From Chrysomallon squamiferum (taxonomy: Eukaryota; Mollusca; Gastropoda; Neomphalida; Peltospiridae): DNA of 64,000 nucleotides. Where the stretch lies: positions 34,634,801 through 34,698,800 of the forward strand of contig CM022670.1 of NCBI GenBank assembly GCA_012295275.1, written 5' to 3'. A model generated the notes under the pieces. That model saw only the letters and a list, made by a program, of their open reading frames with translations, did no database searches and was not told where the DNA came from. How positions within the stretch are numbered: the stretch's first letter is position 1; the number at the start of each line of letters is the position of its first letter. Shown here piece by piece: positions 38,701 through 52,958 of this stretch. The translations under genes were made by a program, and so were the position numbers.

Positions 38701-41700
38701 AATCAAAGAAACATTTGAATAGCAGAATACAGTGATGATAATTGCCACTTACAATACTAGTGAGAATACTTATAAATATTATCTGTTCGTATTTGTGATT
38801 GATACTTAATGCACATAATATTTTATGTGGATAAATTGTGGCATAGTTATCTGCTCTTAATGGATTCAAATTAATTTAAATGATTACAAATAATTAATAT
38901 TAAAATGAAGGTCAGTTTATTTTTAGTTTTTGCATGTTTATATATTTCTTCACATATTTTGCAATAATGCTTAAGTTAGTTTAAAATGTATTCAGTTTTG
39001 TTTGTTTATTTTAATTTTTTTAATTTTAATTTTTATTTGCATGATTATTTTGCATAGACAAAATAATTTACAAACACAATAATAATAAAAAATAATAATA
39101 AATAAAATAAATAAATAAATAAATAATTAAAAATAAAAGGATGAGAAATAAAAGGCCTTTCTTTATCTATTGCCAATTCAGTTAATAATATTCCATACAT
39201 ATTTTCCACTTGTTCCAGTTTACATTACAGAATTAGTAAATTATAAATGGAATCAAATAATGAAAAAATACCTTTTACTTGAGTAAATTTGTTTCTTTAT
39301 ATTCATTCAAGCATAAATTTACCAAATCTGTATGATTTTTTTAATTTAAATTTTTTTATTCTTTGTTTGTTTGGATATTGTTGTTTTTTTTTTGTTTTTT
39401 TTGGATTCTGTTTTTCCTTAGAATCATAAAAATAAATGAATAAATAAATTATAGTTATAATAATAAAGTATCATTTTTTTAAATCTCAAAGTTTTATTTT
39501 TAAAAAAAATTCACACACTTTATAGTCATTTTTTTAATTTAACAATATAATTCCCCCGCCCATAGTTTTGAACACATTTGCTAAAAAGTTATGATAATGC
39601 TTAATATTTTCTTATATTAACTGTGTCAGTTTTACTTTCAACATTTCATGACTATTTGGTCATTGTTATCATTTTTAATTATTTATTTAATTATCATTAT
39701 TTTCAGATACACACACATTTTATGGTTAAGTAGATATAATAAAAATGGTAAATCACAAGATACGTACAAAAAAAAAACCGAAGAAGCAAATTCTTACCTT
39801 TGGTTAGACGTCAAGTATGCTTGTGATTTTTCAAATATTTTTTAGAACTAGGATTATTAACAAATGATTGCTGTCAGACTTGTTAGTCCAGTGTTGTTTG
39901 TTAAGACTGCTGCACACATTAGACTTTCCAAACATCATCTTATTGTTTCATTGATTTGTACGGCTTACTAGAGCTCCTCGTGTTTTCTGCAGTAACCGTT
40001 GACAGATTACAATTATGGTTAATCAATGTTTCTTGTACTGATGTAGGATATGTATTTTAGAGCAGTGTTGTCTCTAGGGGTCACCCAATCACCATTAACT
40101 CTTTAGTGGTTAGAATATGATTAGTTTAAGAATATCTCATAAAAAAATAGCTTGATTAATTTAGAAAGCTTGTTATTACTTTTTTAAAAAGTAGTTGTTT
40201 GTTTTTATTTAATGATGCTCCTTATCACACACAAGGATATAAGGATGCTTCTTGTCACACACACAAGAACACACACATGCACACACATGTACACACATAC
40301 ACACATACAGCTGAGTACAGAAAATGGTTCAAATGGTGTTCAAAAGGAAAACTGAACATGCATTCCATCATTTTCTCATTTCTCTATCACAGAGCTAGAA
40401 CATCCTCTGATATACTTTGGTAATTCATACTCTAATTAAAAGAGTTCTTAATTCTGGATACAAAAGTTTTGCAAGAATGGTCACAAATTATATCAATATT
40501 TCTCAGTTTTAATGCAATTTAAGGAACAGTTTTTTTTAAATTTTAGATTCAATAATTGCATTTAAAAGCTTTTCAGTTCTTTCTTTTCCAATATTTAGAG
40601 TTCTTCTGTGTCTAGATAGTGAGTAAACTACTGCACAAAACAACTGTGGAATAGTTTTACTGTAATATTATAAATAGTATAAACTTTGACAGTATTTATT
40701 AATATTTATAAGACATAACTGTTTCAATTTATTATTTTTTAAATTTTCTTTCTTTTTTCATTCATTCTTTCTTTCTTTCTTTCTTTTGGCTTGGGAAGTA
40801 ATCTTTACTGCTTTGATTTTAGTTGCATGACCAGTACTAATAACTGACAAACAGATTAAAAGTCAAACCATCTGAATAACATTTCTGGAAAGAAATTGTA
40901 AGTTAATAAAATATATTATTAGGATAATAAAATTTGAAAAGCAGTCAGTGTAATTCTTTAAGAAAGCAACAAAAACAAAACAAAAATAAAAAGAAGAAGA
41001 AAAAAATAATAATATTACTGCCCAAGAGAAATATGATTACAGCCATATTGAAATCCTTTGGGTATGTTCATTCTTACAACTCAGACATATAATAAATGTT
41101 TATATCAGATTAGACTGCATCTAATTTCACACGAGATGAACGTAATTGCCATCTTCAGCACAACTGTCTTTGGTTAAAAAAAGTAAAAAAAGAAAAATCA
41201 TTTCAGATACTCCAAATCCTTGAATAATTGAAGGTATCTTTGATGTATAACTTCATATTTTATTGGTAACTGGAAATGATAAGACTGAAGTTTTTTTATT
41301 TTTTTTTTGAGTATTTCAAATCAAATTCAGGACAAAAACTGGGTGAAGTTTTGTCATTTTCCAAACAGATGGCAATTTATTTTTAGCTAAATATGCCAGT
41401 ATACAGTATCCAACAATATAACCAGCTGAATACATTTTAAGTGTTTGTTAATAAATAAAAATGTTTAAATGAATAAATATTTAATGATGGATGAATACAT
41501 TTTGATATCAAATTTTTATGATGATATAAGAAAGGAAGTCAGTGGTATAACTTATTGTGCTAACTATCACTGTACCACCAAACAGCTGTAAAATGGCTAT
41601 ATCATGATATCAGCATGAATGTTTTGTATCATAAATATTTTTTAAAATAATTTTTAAAAAGACCAGTCAGGTGATCACTATACTTCTGAGACTGTTTTTA

Positions 41701-43958
41701 AATTATGTTGGATCTAAATTCAATAATATAAATACTGCATTGGTATAGCCAGACCCATTGATCATTTCAAATTGGACAGAATGCTTTTATCTGTTTGGAA
41801 TATATTCTGTATCAATTATTTAGGACAGTTTTATTGCATAGCAACAGCTCACTAGAAGGAGCAAATGACAGTAATTAATACTATGACTGATTATGCATTA
41901 TGTGAAGTGCTTGCTGGCCTAATGACTTAATTTGACACTGTTACGGACCTGGACAACTGCTCTTCAGATCTCATCTGTTTGCCTGATTAAAATATTTGTG
42001 TTGGTACAGTAAGGCTTACCGTCTTCTAAGCATTTGCTAATCAGTTCTGAAAGCTAGAAGAAACTGACAATGTACATGATATAAATTTTAAAATATTCTG
42101 ATGTTTTGACAAACAGAAAACTTTGAATGACATTATGTATTTTATATGGCTTGTTTTCAGTTTTGTGTTTGTTGTTCTTATTTTATTTTAAGGTATATAT
42201 AATTTAAATTTTTTTTATTTTATTTTAAAACATAAACAATTTTGTGTAACTGAATTTTTTGTAAATGAATTTTGGATACAAAAGTGTATATAAAAGTGGA
42301 TATTTAACATATTGTCTTCAGACCTACCACATTCTTCCCATTAAGAACATGGAATATTTGTTATGCATGTTTCTGAAGAAACAGTGAAGAACCTACCATT
42401 GAATTTTTTAATTGTCTTAGCAAATTATCTCTTATTTTCTTCTTGCCTTGACCTTTTTGTGGTAAGTACATAAAATAAATTCAATATATATCTGTTATTC
42501 ACTGTTAATAAAATAAAATATGAATAAATTAATCATGAAAGCCAATATTAAATAGCACTACACGGATCTATTCTACATGAACACAAGGTCTGATTTCTTG
42601 CAGTTGAGCTTGCAAAACTATAACTTGGCATATAATCTTCTTGTTGTTTAATCAGTAGTTTGATTATTTGGCTACCATGTCTGAAGGTTATTGATTATTG
42701 TATGATGTTATGCATGCAGTTGTGTAAATCGTCATCTCGAATCTTGATTAGCCTTTGTCTATGTTTGCTAAACGTCTGAAATCACTTCATCACGAACTGG
42801 CTTTACAAACACAATCTAATAACTGTTACTTTATCAGAGAAGTTATTGAATTTTTTTTTTTTACAAGACGTTTTTTTTTCTTCAGCTTGTATTCAAAGAA
42901 TTTAATACTTGAAAGAAGGAATATTGTTATGACCTTTGATGTAGTTTTCCAGCTTTCTCTGAGATGACTACAGATTGAAACTTTGTCTTAAGCATTCTGG
43001 ATCTCTTGTTAGATCATTCCTGCAAACAACAAAACATGGGCTCTGTCATTCCCAGGACAGTCCGTTTCACAATACTCTATACTTTATGGGAAAAAAACCC
43101 AAACAGTTTATTTATTTATTTGTTCTGTTATGAAATTGATGCATATCTGTTGTTGGTTCCATCCAGTTTTATGAATTATTTCTTCAGTAAAGGTGTTCAT
43201 TAAAGTGAACTGTTAAAACTATCAATTAAGTCTTGTTTATTATATTTTATTTTATTTTATTTGTGTTAGAATTAAATGAACAAAGAATGCTTATCTAATT
43301 TTTTAATTAGTTACTTATTTAGAATTATTTCATATTCTCTGATTATTAAAAGTATTGATTTTATGTATCATGTTGTGAATATTACAGAATGTTTCTCTCT
43401 CTGTTTATACTTACTGAAATTAAATGCTATTGGTATTGAATTTTGTATCTTACTGGTGAATTGTAAATTTGAGACAGTTTTGTAATTCAGTAGCTGAAAG
43501 TGATAATATGAAATAATAGAATAAGCAAGTGCAAAATGTCACAACCTTTTTATATTTTTTATATAAATAACACAGAGTGAGTTGAAATCAATAACAAATT
43601 CTCTTTTGGGAATTTATGCTTTTACAGATTTTCTTCAAGTTCATTATAAATTTATTCACTTTTCTGATATATTTCTTTGCTGTTTATGACTTATAAAATG
43701 TAAAATGGTTACCTCAGATAATAATTTTATTTTTATTATCTTTCTGTTACTGATAACATTTTTAAAATGATAGACTTTGTCTTTGTTTATAAAGAAGTAC
43801 CCTAAATTGAATTTAAATAATTTTAAGTTGTTATTTTATATTTCTTTAATAAAATTTGCTAATAGTAAAGTGTGACAATAAAATAACAAACTCATAAAAA
43901 TGCTGTGGGGCTGAAAATTTCGTTTTTATCATTATATTTTATTTTATTTTATTTTATT

Positions 43959-44001
<43 letters not shown>

Positions 44002-44992
44002 TACAGAGAAATATAAAAATAACCTGACAGACTGAGTAAATGTGACAGACTGCAAAGTTGGCATGTCCTCAGTCTGTCAGGGAAACCTTTTATTTCCACA
44101 TGAAGAATGATGATGTGATTAAAGATAAACCATCAGCCAGGAAGCATTTTTACAAACTTGTTATTTTATTCTCATACTTTATTATGATTGGAAGCAGATA
44201 TAGAAATTTTTATATATTTATGAAGGCCACTAAAGACACCATCAGAGACATATTTTGTTAATGCCTTTGCTGCTGTAATTACTTTTCTCTTCTGTCTTTA
44301 GAATTAATATGCAAAAGGAAATGATAGTGTTTATTATTATTTTTTTTTATTATTATTATTATTATCTTTTGATAAAGGTATTATAGTTCTGTGTATTATT
44401 TTTTTTTTATCTACATAATCTTTTAATTTTTCTAAACAGAATTTAAAATGAATCTGTTTAGAAAACAGGTTTGAGTTTTGAAAAAAAAAAAGAAGAAAGA
44501 AGAAGAATTAAAGTTATTAACAATAATAATATTATTAAAACATTTTTTTTTTTTTGTCTAACAGTAAATAGTATTTATGATTATTTATGAATAGATAGTC
44601 TGTAGCTATTTTCTGTAATATATTTTATCTGTCATCACAAAGAATAATGAACAGAAAGATAAAAATACTGCCAGTATTCTGAGTGTACCTTTGGGAAAAC
44701 ACTGGAAGATAAAAATCACCAACATTTTGCCAGATATTGCATAACAGAACTCATGCCCACTTTTCCTTTACACCTGTAATAATCAATGCTTTCAACAAAG
44801 TGTTTCCTTGCGAATGGTTGTTATTAAGGCATGGTGATGACCTAATCAGAGAGAAAAAATCAATACCGTGGACTCAAGTCTGCTGGGGTACAGGCATTGT
44901 GTATCACATATTTACCACAGCTTCTCATCAGATACCATCCAGTAACAATGAATTAGTCTACAGCTTCAGTTTTCTCATCTCAAGTTCCGTCT

Positions 44993-45026
<34 letters not shown>

Positions 45027-46525
45027 CTCCTATTACTGTAGCCCAAACTGTTGCATGATTTATTATTATTATTATTATTATTTTTTTTTTTTTTTTTAAA
45101 AGAGGGAAAGAATGTGGGTGGTGTGAATGAAGCAGCCTGTTGGTCCGTCTCTAACAAGGGGCTCAACAGTCTCAGTATGAGAATGATGTCATATCTGTTA
45201 AAAGGGCAGCGATTTGTGGATTAACCAAGTTGAGATCAATACACTTGGAGACAAAGCTAGCGCTTGCTTCATTCCAGCAGTCGGTGGTGGGAGACTGGTG
45301 CATGAAGCCAGGCAGTTTCCTTTTGTCTGTTTCGGATACGCGTGATTCTCTGTGAAGCAACTGAAACTGGAGCTGGAAAATTTTAATGAATGAGTGATTT
45401 AAGTAATAACAGACACAAATGAAGACCAGAATGGGCAATATTTTAGAAGTACACTCTCTGCCTGATGACGTTTTTTTGAAAAAGGTATGTCAGTATAGTT
45501 AGAAAATACCTTGTGAAGTGTTCTCTATGAAATTATACATACTGACATTGTTTAACAGTTTACATACAGCTTCAGAGACTTAAGTATATGTATAGTAATT
45601 TTGATTTACTTATTGATGGATCAAACCCTTATTTTTGATTATTAATTAATGATGAATTGAGCAGATGATGTTATTTTACTTATGTAAACTGAGCGGTTAT
45701 TATTGCTGTTATTAATAATGAATTGCACACTTAGTATTTTTTACTTACTTTAACAGAACAAAAATTATTATGTTATTAATAATGGATTGAACAATTAGTA
45801 TTATTTTACGTTAACTGAACAGTAATTATTATTTTACTAATGATGAATAGCTCAGTATTTTATTTATATGACTTGAAGAATAATTATTGTTTTGTTGAAG
45901 ATGAATTGCATGGTTTTATTTTACTTAAGTTAACTGAGCAACTGTTGTGTTTATTAATAATGAATTGGGCAACTGGGAGCTGTGAAACTAATTTTCAGAT
46001 AATTTATAAATACATTTATTATTTTGGTGAATTCATCATCAAATATTTTCAGTTGTTAGAACATAGTAAATTGGTTTAATTAATTATGTCAGTTATTTGG
46101 CATAATCTGGACTTTATTGTTTCATATGTATGGTTGAAAAATATATATTTTGGTTGTGTACTGTTGTTAGATGCTACGAAAGAAAGCAGTGAAAACAAAT
46201 ATTAGATTTAAATTTTCTAAATTCTTATTAATATTTCTATAAATGTGTCTTATTTATATGATGTATTTATTATTGTTTTCTCTAGTTTTGACTGTTGATG
46301 AGTCTGAATTTGTATAAATACATACACATACATAGGCAGACAGCTACAAATGTTTTTTCGTTATTGACAGTTAATGGGTCTGAATTCTGACAAACACAAA
46401 AACATTTTATTCACATACAGACACACAAATGGCCATGCATACATTAATGTACAAATAGAAGTATGGTTATGAATAGTGTTATCCTATATCTTTAATACTG
46501 ATTGTTAATGGTTTTGAATTTACAC

Positions 46526-46600
<75 letters not shown>

Positions 46601-49600
46601 AAAAGAAAAGAAATAGAAGCATGTAGATATTTAAGTCATTATTCAAGTGCAGAAATATCTGTAAATGTTTGGGGTCTGGATTTTTTAAGTTTTAAAGTAA
46701 TATTGTTTTGTTAATGTGCTATTGCAAAAAAAATGTAGAAGTCAGTATAAAAAGGTCTTTATGTATACTGATTTGTCTTCAGATGTTTGTTCTTGCAACA
46801 GGTTTCCTTCCACATGTGTCCATGGGTTTATATAATTCAGAATCAAGATGCATATAATATAGGCATTTTGCACTGAGTTATGGCTTGTTCAGTTGTTGAT
46901 TAATAATGGACTTTATTACAGTTAAACAGTATTCAAAGATTAAAAGGTTAGGACTCTTCAATTCCTAGTAGATATATTCATAACATATACAAGAAAAATC
47001 AACAAAATGTTCTTATGCTTGCTTACGTTTTCACCTTTTGGCTTATTAATCAATTAAAAATACATTGAATTGATCAAAAAATGTATTGCAATAAAGCATT
47101 TTTACACTAGCCTTTTACTAAAAGAAGTTACTGAACATAAGCAGAATATTTCAGAATTCTGCATGATGTATTTTGATCCCAGCTAAATATTTATACATGC
47201 AGAGTCAGAAAATATATAAATATATATTGATATATAGATTGTGTATTTTGATACCAGGTAAATATTTATTCACACAGAGTCAGAAAATATATATATTGAT
47301 ATATAAATGCAAATACTGTATAATCCAAAGTTACAATCGGTAGAAATAAAAATATGTTCTATTTTCTGATAACATGATTTTACTGTTGACTTCCCTTTAT
47401 TGTTTAGCTTTGATGTGCTTCCAATATTATTTCTTTCAGATGTTACAAGTCCTTCTAAACCAGTAATCTGGTATTGAATTCAACATCGGAAATATTACTG
47501 TATCACGAATGGTTGCATGTTAATAAATGAACATCATCTGTTTTGGGATAATGTCATTAATTTTGTTCTTTGTATCACAGGCAGCCTTTGTATTAGTTTA
47601 TCATTGTCAGGTAACGTGATGTCTGTGTATGTGTGTATGTGTGTGCACCTTAATTATGAAGTAAAGCATTACGTTTGATGATAATTATATGGTACACTAC
47701 AGAATCATTTTTATTTATGCTTCATTTTACAAATCTGAAACTTTTATTTCAGTTAACAAATATGCTCACTGGAAAGATAACTAATAGCAATGTGTTTAAT
47801 TTCAAATGATTAATGACTAATCTTTAATACATGTTTATCTTTATTATGTAAAAAAAAAAAAAAAAAAAAAAACTGAATTAAACTTTTTGGTTTGGCTATT
47901 TGTTAAATGAAATGAAATTTAATACTGTAATAAAAAAAATCATGAATGGATCCAGATTGCCTGTGTAATTCTTCTTCACTACTTGCACAGTTATTTCTTG
48001 TTCATCTTGAATAATTTAACTATTGATTATATCATTCACATTTTGTTGTTGTTGTTGGTGGTGGGTTTTTTGTTTTACGTTTTGTTTTCTTCTAAAAACT
48101 AACAGTTCTAAAAATGTCAAAGAAAATGTCAGCTAGCTCTTCACAATCATTGTAAAAAGAATATTAATGCCCAGATCTTTTATCTGTGGAAACTCAAAAA
48201 TGTTATGCAAAAAATCTTAAGTGTGCTGTTACAGAAAATGTCAGAGAACCAGTTTAAATAGATTTATCAAAGAAATGTTTCTAAAGGTGTTAGTAAAATT
48301 GTCAAGTGGCTCTTTGGTCACTTTGAAAAGGTTGCTAATGGACTAATCTTTTATCAGTAAGATTTTAAAAATGGATCTCATCTTGTGTTAAACAAAAAGG
48401 GTTTACACATTCATTGTCAGAAAAATTTCAAGGAACTTAGTCATGTACTAGTATTTATCATTCATTAGTTTTAACAAAAGCTGGATTAAAATTCACAGTT
48501 CGGAGAATAAACAAACAATGGAAGAGTGTTGTTTGTCATTGCTCAAAGTTGTTAAAATTCCCATTATGTTGGTATATTACTTTGTTGGCTGTTCTTTGCC
48601 TGCTAATAAATCCTATCCTTATGATTTACTTGGTTGCTTTATTGATCACAACGTGCTGGGCAGTTGTGAAATAGCCTTTATTGATTGTCCATTTACTGAT
48701 GCCTCTAGTTAATGTTTCGGAAATGTCAGTGTTGCATGCATCAAGTTGCAAACTGTTAGTTATTCATAAATAGATTAAAAAGACATTAATCCTTAATTGG
48801 GATTCTTAACATTACACCAGCAGCAGAATTAATTGTAAGGGTGTTTATGATATATTCCATGATGATACATTGTTTAATGAGGTATCTTTAGTAATAGAAT
48901 TACAAAAAACCCCTAAAAAACCACCAACTTTTCTCATTGACATTCTGCTGTCATTTGGAATGGTTTTTCACAATATATGTTTATTTAACAATGATATTTA
49001 AATCTTTTCTTTTTTTATATATATAAAATTTTATATGTATTAGTAATGCTTATTTATCCTCTTGACCACTGACTATCCAGTTTTTATTTTGTTTTTCATT
49101 TATTTATTTATTTATTAAATTTTAAAAAACTCCACACACCCTTCCAAACACCCTGCCTTAGAATTAGAAATATTATTTATACTCATAATTTGATATAAAA
49201 TATTTTTGTTAAGGATTGTTGCCAAGCAATGCTTCTGTCTATTTATATACTTCTTTATTGCATAACATTAACCTGTGAATGTAATTGGACTTTAGCTTAA
49301 TACAGTAACAAAACTTTTCAGTGTGTGGACACTTAATTAAAAGGCCATTTAATTTTGTCCCAAAAGATCCATATCGAAGACAAAATGAACATTTGGTCTG
49401 TAAGTGAACATTGTTAGCGAAGAAGTTAATTTCAGAGATCACTAATCTGTCTGTGTGGTGTTCAGAATTGAGTTTCTCACTAAATGATCTTGTTTTCTTT
49501 CGTAGACATTTTGACATTGTGGGTTAATTTCTTGTATTGAGCCCTGGATATTGATTCCTCTCTGAATCATCATTTTGCCTATGGGTTTGAATTAGGAGGA

Positions 49601-52215
49601 TGAGATGGCTGATGACCGTTGTGTTCCAGTTGTTTTTAACAAGCCAATTGTACAGCAGCATTTGTAGCCACATCTAGATTTGTTGGTCCCTTGGTGATGT
49701 AGAAAGCTTCGAGGACAATCACCGGGAATTAATGTTGTTGTTATTTTACTGACTTTGTTTCCCATTAACAATTGATCATTAATTTGGGGTGTCCAAATTA
49801 CATTTGTGATAGTCTTAATCTGCACGACTGTTGTCTTCATTTTCAAAAACTGTCTCTGTAACCTTTCATAATGACATCATGGTCAGTGTTTCCCAATTCT
49901 TGAGGCAAATTTGAAAATTTATGGGCCTTACAAACTTAGTAAAGTGATTAACCGTGATTCACATAGTTCTGTTTTTTTTCATTTACTGTTCCAGCCATCA
50001 GAATAGAAAGCATACTGTTTTTAACTGAAATGAATTTTTTTACTGATTTCATTTAAAAGAAGAAATGTTTAGGGATAATATTTGTACTTTGATTTGATTC
50101 AGAACACTTTAAGACAACATTTAGTAACATCCGAAGGAAATCCTATTTAAAATAAACATATAATAAGAATAATTTATTATTTAAAGACTTAAAGGAAATG
50201 AATATCTATGAATATGAGATTGTCCATTATGTGACACAAATAAATTGTTTCAGCTTTATAAAGATACATGAAGAATTGTTTTTCTTTTTTCACAGGATAT
50301 TATCATTTTTTAGTTTTTCCTGTAATGTTATATCTATCCTTGTAAATATTTGAAGTAATCAATTTCTGATTAGAGAAAATGAAAACTGGATGACTATCAT
50401 TACTTTTACATAAGAAAAGCAATGAGCAATGATGACATAGACTACATGTAATTATTTTTTAGGTTTAATAATTACTATCATTTTGACAGCATAGAATATT
50501 GATTACTTGTCAGAGATATTCTTTTATTCCTGAATTTGGTATAATTACCTTATTCCAGAATTAAAATAATAATAATAATTATACAGAAATAAGACAAATT
50601 ACCTCTGTAAAGTAATTACATTAGCAGCTTTAGCTAAACTCAAATCCTGTATTGATCGAATACTAATGATGATGAAACTTTTGTGCCAAGAGTTCCATTG
50701 TCCTCCATTATAAGATTAAGCTAGTTTCTCCTATCTCAGGAGACCCCAAATCTCAGTATTTTGTCTTTATTCTTTCTTCATTATGATGCATCACAGAACT
50801 TCTAAATCTGATTCTGTTGTCATTTGTTTTCCAGTGGAACATCGTCAGTATTTCAGGGGTTAAAAGTTTTAATATACTACTGAATGCTTTTATTTGATAA
50901 AAGGTCCATACATAGTTTGGACTGCTATTTTTGTTTACTTAGAAGCTAACTGAAAGGTTAGAATCTGCCAGAACTCATGATTTTGAGATCTACGTATAAA
51001 CCAGTAAATGTGGCAATGATAATGAAAATTACTTTTTGTGTGTGTGTATGTGTGTGTGTGTGTGTGCTGATATACAATATGTTAGCTGATAAATAACATG
51101 GGTGTTTTGGAAGAGTAATTAGTTGATGTTGATGTTGATCATGGCAAGTAATTAACCTATCTAAAATTGAACCTGTGAAACAATTATATCCTGTTCTATT
51201 TCCATTTCTAGACTTTTTATTCATTAAAATATTCTATTTTATTATTATTATTATTTTTTTTTTACATCAAATTCTATTTTTCAGATTATTGATGAAATTT
51301 TTTTCTAGATCTTTCTGTTCTTTTTTAAAATTTCAATTAAAATATTTTTTCTATTTTATTATTATTATTTATTATTTATTTTTTTTTTTTTTTTTATTCA
51401 TTTATTCATTTATTTAGATTGTTGTGGTCATTGTTGGAGATGTTTTGTGGTTAAATGTGGTGTTTGTGATACTTGCAGGTGGAGAATGTGAAACTGTTAG
51501 ATCGATTCAATGCACGCAACCCTGCTATTGGCACTCTTTATCTGACGACAACTCATCTCATATTTGTTGACAATGCTGGCAAAAAAGAAACATGGGTAAG
51601 TAGAAGACTATTCACTAATTAGGTGTATCACAAAATCCAATACTAAAAAAGGTTATTATTTCAACATAATCACTGACATTTTCCACTGTGTGTGTGTGAT
51701 TGTGTGTGTTGGTATTTTGTAATCCACAATCATTGTAATATTTATACAAATTTGGCATCATGTTTGTAGATATTTTATTATAAAGTATGACAATGTTAGT
51801 TAGAAAGCAAAAAAAAAAAAGCTTTTTTTTTCAAAATAAAGGAGAATTTTTTTTTTTAAATTTAAAAAATTTAATAAGCCCATTACAAAGCATGATTCTG
51901 CAAAACATCAATTCAGAAGAAAAAAAAAAAAAAATCTATTTCTAATTTTTTTTCATACATTTTATAGATGTGCTTGCAGAAACTTCATTTGATGTAAATT
52001 TAAATTTTTTCTTAATGTCTCTTCCGGTAACTTTCAAAGATAATTGTTCCTGTTCAGTATTTGTGTAAAGTGAAAAATGGATGTATTTTTAAAACTGATT
52101 TATAATAATTAAAATGGAAATGATATTCCAGTAAGTAACAGTAAAAAATAAAAGAGGAAATTTGCACCAGTGGAATAAATTTATTAAAATGCTTTTTAAA
52201 TTGATAACATTTTAA

Positions 52216-52283
<68 letters not shown>

Positions 52284-52344
52284 TAATATGATACTTTTTC
52301 AGATAAGTTAATTTTTTACAATTTCCTTTAATGTTTTTTATTAC

Positions 52345-52387
<43 letters not shown>

Positions 52388-52919
52388 TTCAACTGTCCTA
52401 AAATATTTAGTTCTATTTGAAATACAGGGAATTAAATTAGTTTTTCACTGTATTGTTGTACTAGTATATAGTAATTTTTTAAGTGCATTTCCAAGACTTA
52501 TGCTATTGACCAGCCTTTTCTTCTTAGCTAATTCAGTAGCAGAATTTCTCTAGATCATAAATACCCTGAACTTTTTTTCTCCATCATAAAATGTCAGAAC
52601 GCTGTAACTTAATTCTTTGGAAATGTTTTATTCATGAATCTTCTTTTTTTCAAATGGACATCTAAATGATAAAAATCAATCTGATTTTATTTTTTCCCCC
52701 CAGTGGTAACATCAGTACATCTTGTCGATACTGCATTTATTTGTCTAGACAAGCTAAGAGTGATAATTCGTATCTTGAAGCTGAGGATGGTCATTAACTT
52801 CATCAATGCCATATCATTTGGCTGGACTAACCTATATTAAGATCTGGGAATTCTTCATCTTGTGTGACTGATTATCTCAGATCTCATCTAGTTTTGATTT
52901 AGGTTTTTTCTTTCAATCA

Positions 52920-52958
<39 letters not shown>

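Larger units (their letters stand above)
29405..45418 (+). other. MTMR intron 1, proximal part
   Basis: About 16 kb of AT-rich non-coding sequence lies between MTMR exon 1 and the candidate alternative first exon. It holds two related tRNA-derived SINE copies (37.4-37.8 and 40.2-40.5 kb), (AAT)n and (ATT)n tracts (about 31786-31829 and 35720-35760), a long (TTTA)n block (about 43936-44002) and poly-T runs near 45 kb. Apart from a weak minus-strand exon-like segment at 36015-36176, I see no supportable gene. Confidence 0.6.
45485..51478 (+). other. MTMR intron 1, distal part
   Basis: This 6 kb stretch runs between the candidate alternative first exon and MTMR exon 2. It contains a degenerate about 60-bp tandem array, a (GA)n tract, a 74-bp duplication at 47.2 kb and several T-runs. 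Two adjacent minus-strand open frames at 49239-49846 have no recognisable homology or splice context. Confidence 0.6.

Noticed and set aside
44737-45166. Phe- or Lys/Asn-rich open frames on both strands
   Set aside because: They span poly-T and ATT tracts.
46502-46714. Arg-Glu repeat protein
   Set aside because: It is the (GA)n microsatellite read as codons.
49216-49229. Second X-box-like site (GTTGCCAAGCAAT)
   Set aside because: The last half-site base is wrong and the host gene is not ciliary, so chance is likelier.
49239-49846. Two adjacent minus-strand open frames (92 and 84 codons)
   Set aside because: The residues match no family I know, there is no convincing splice or promoter context, and the lengths are within chance for this much sequence.
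52200-52390. CRISPR-like or phage-like array
   Set aside because: The regular repeats are simple AAAT/TTTA microsatellites with no spacers, in a eukaryotic intron.
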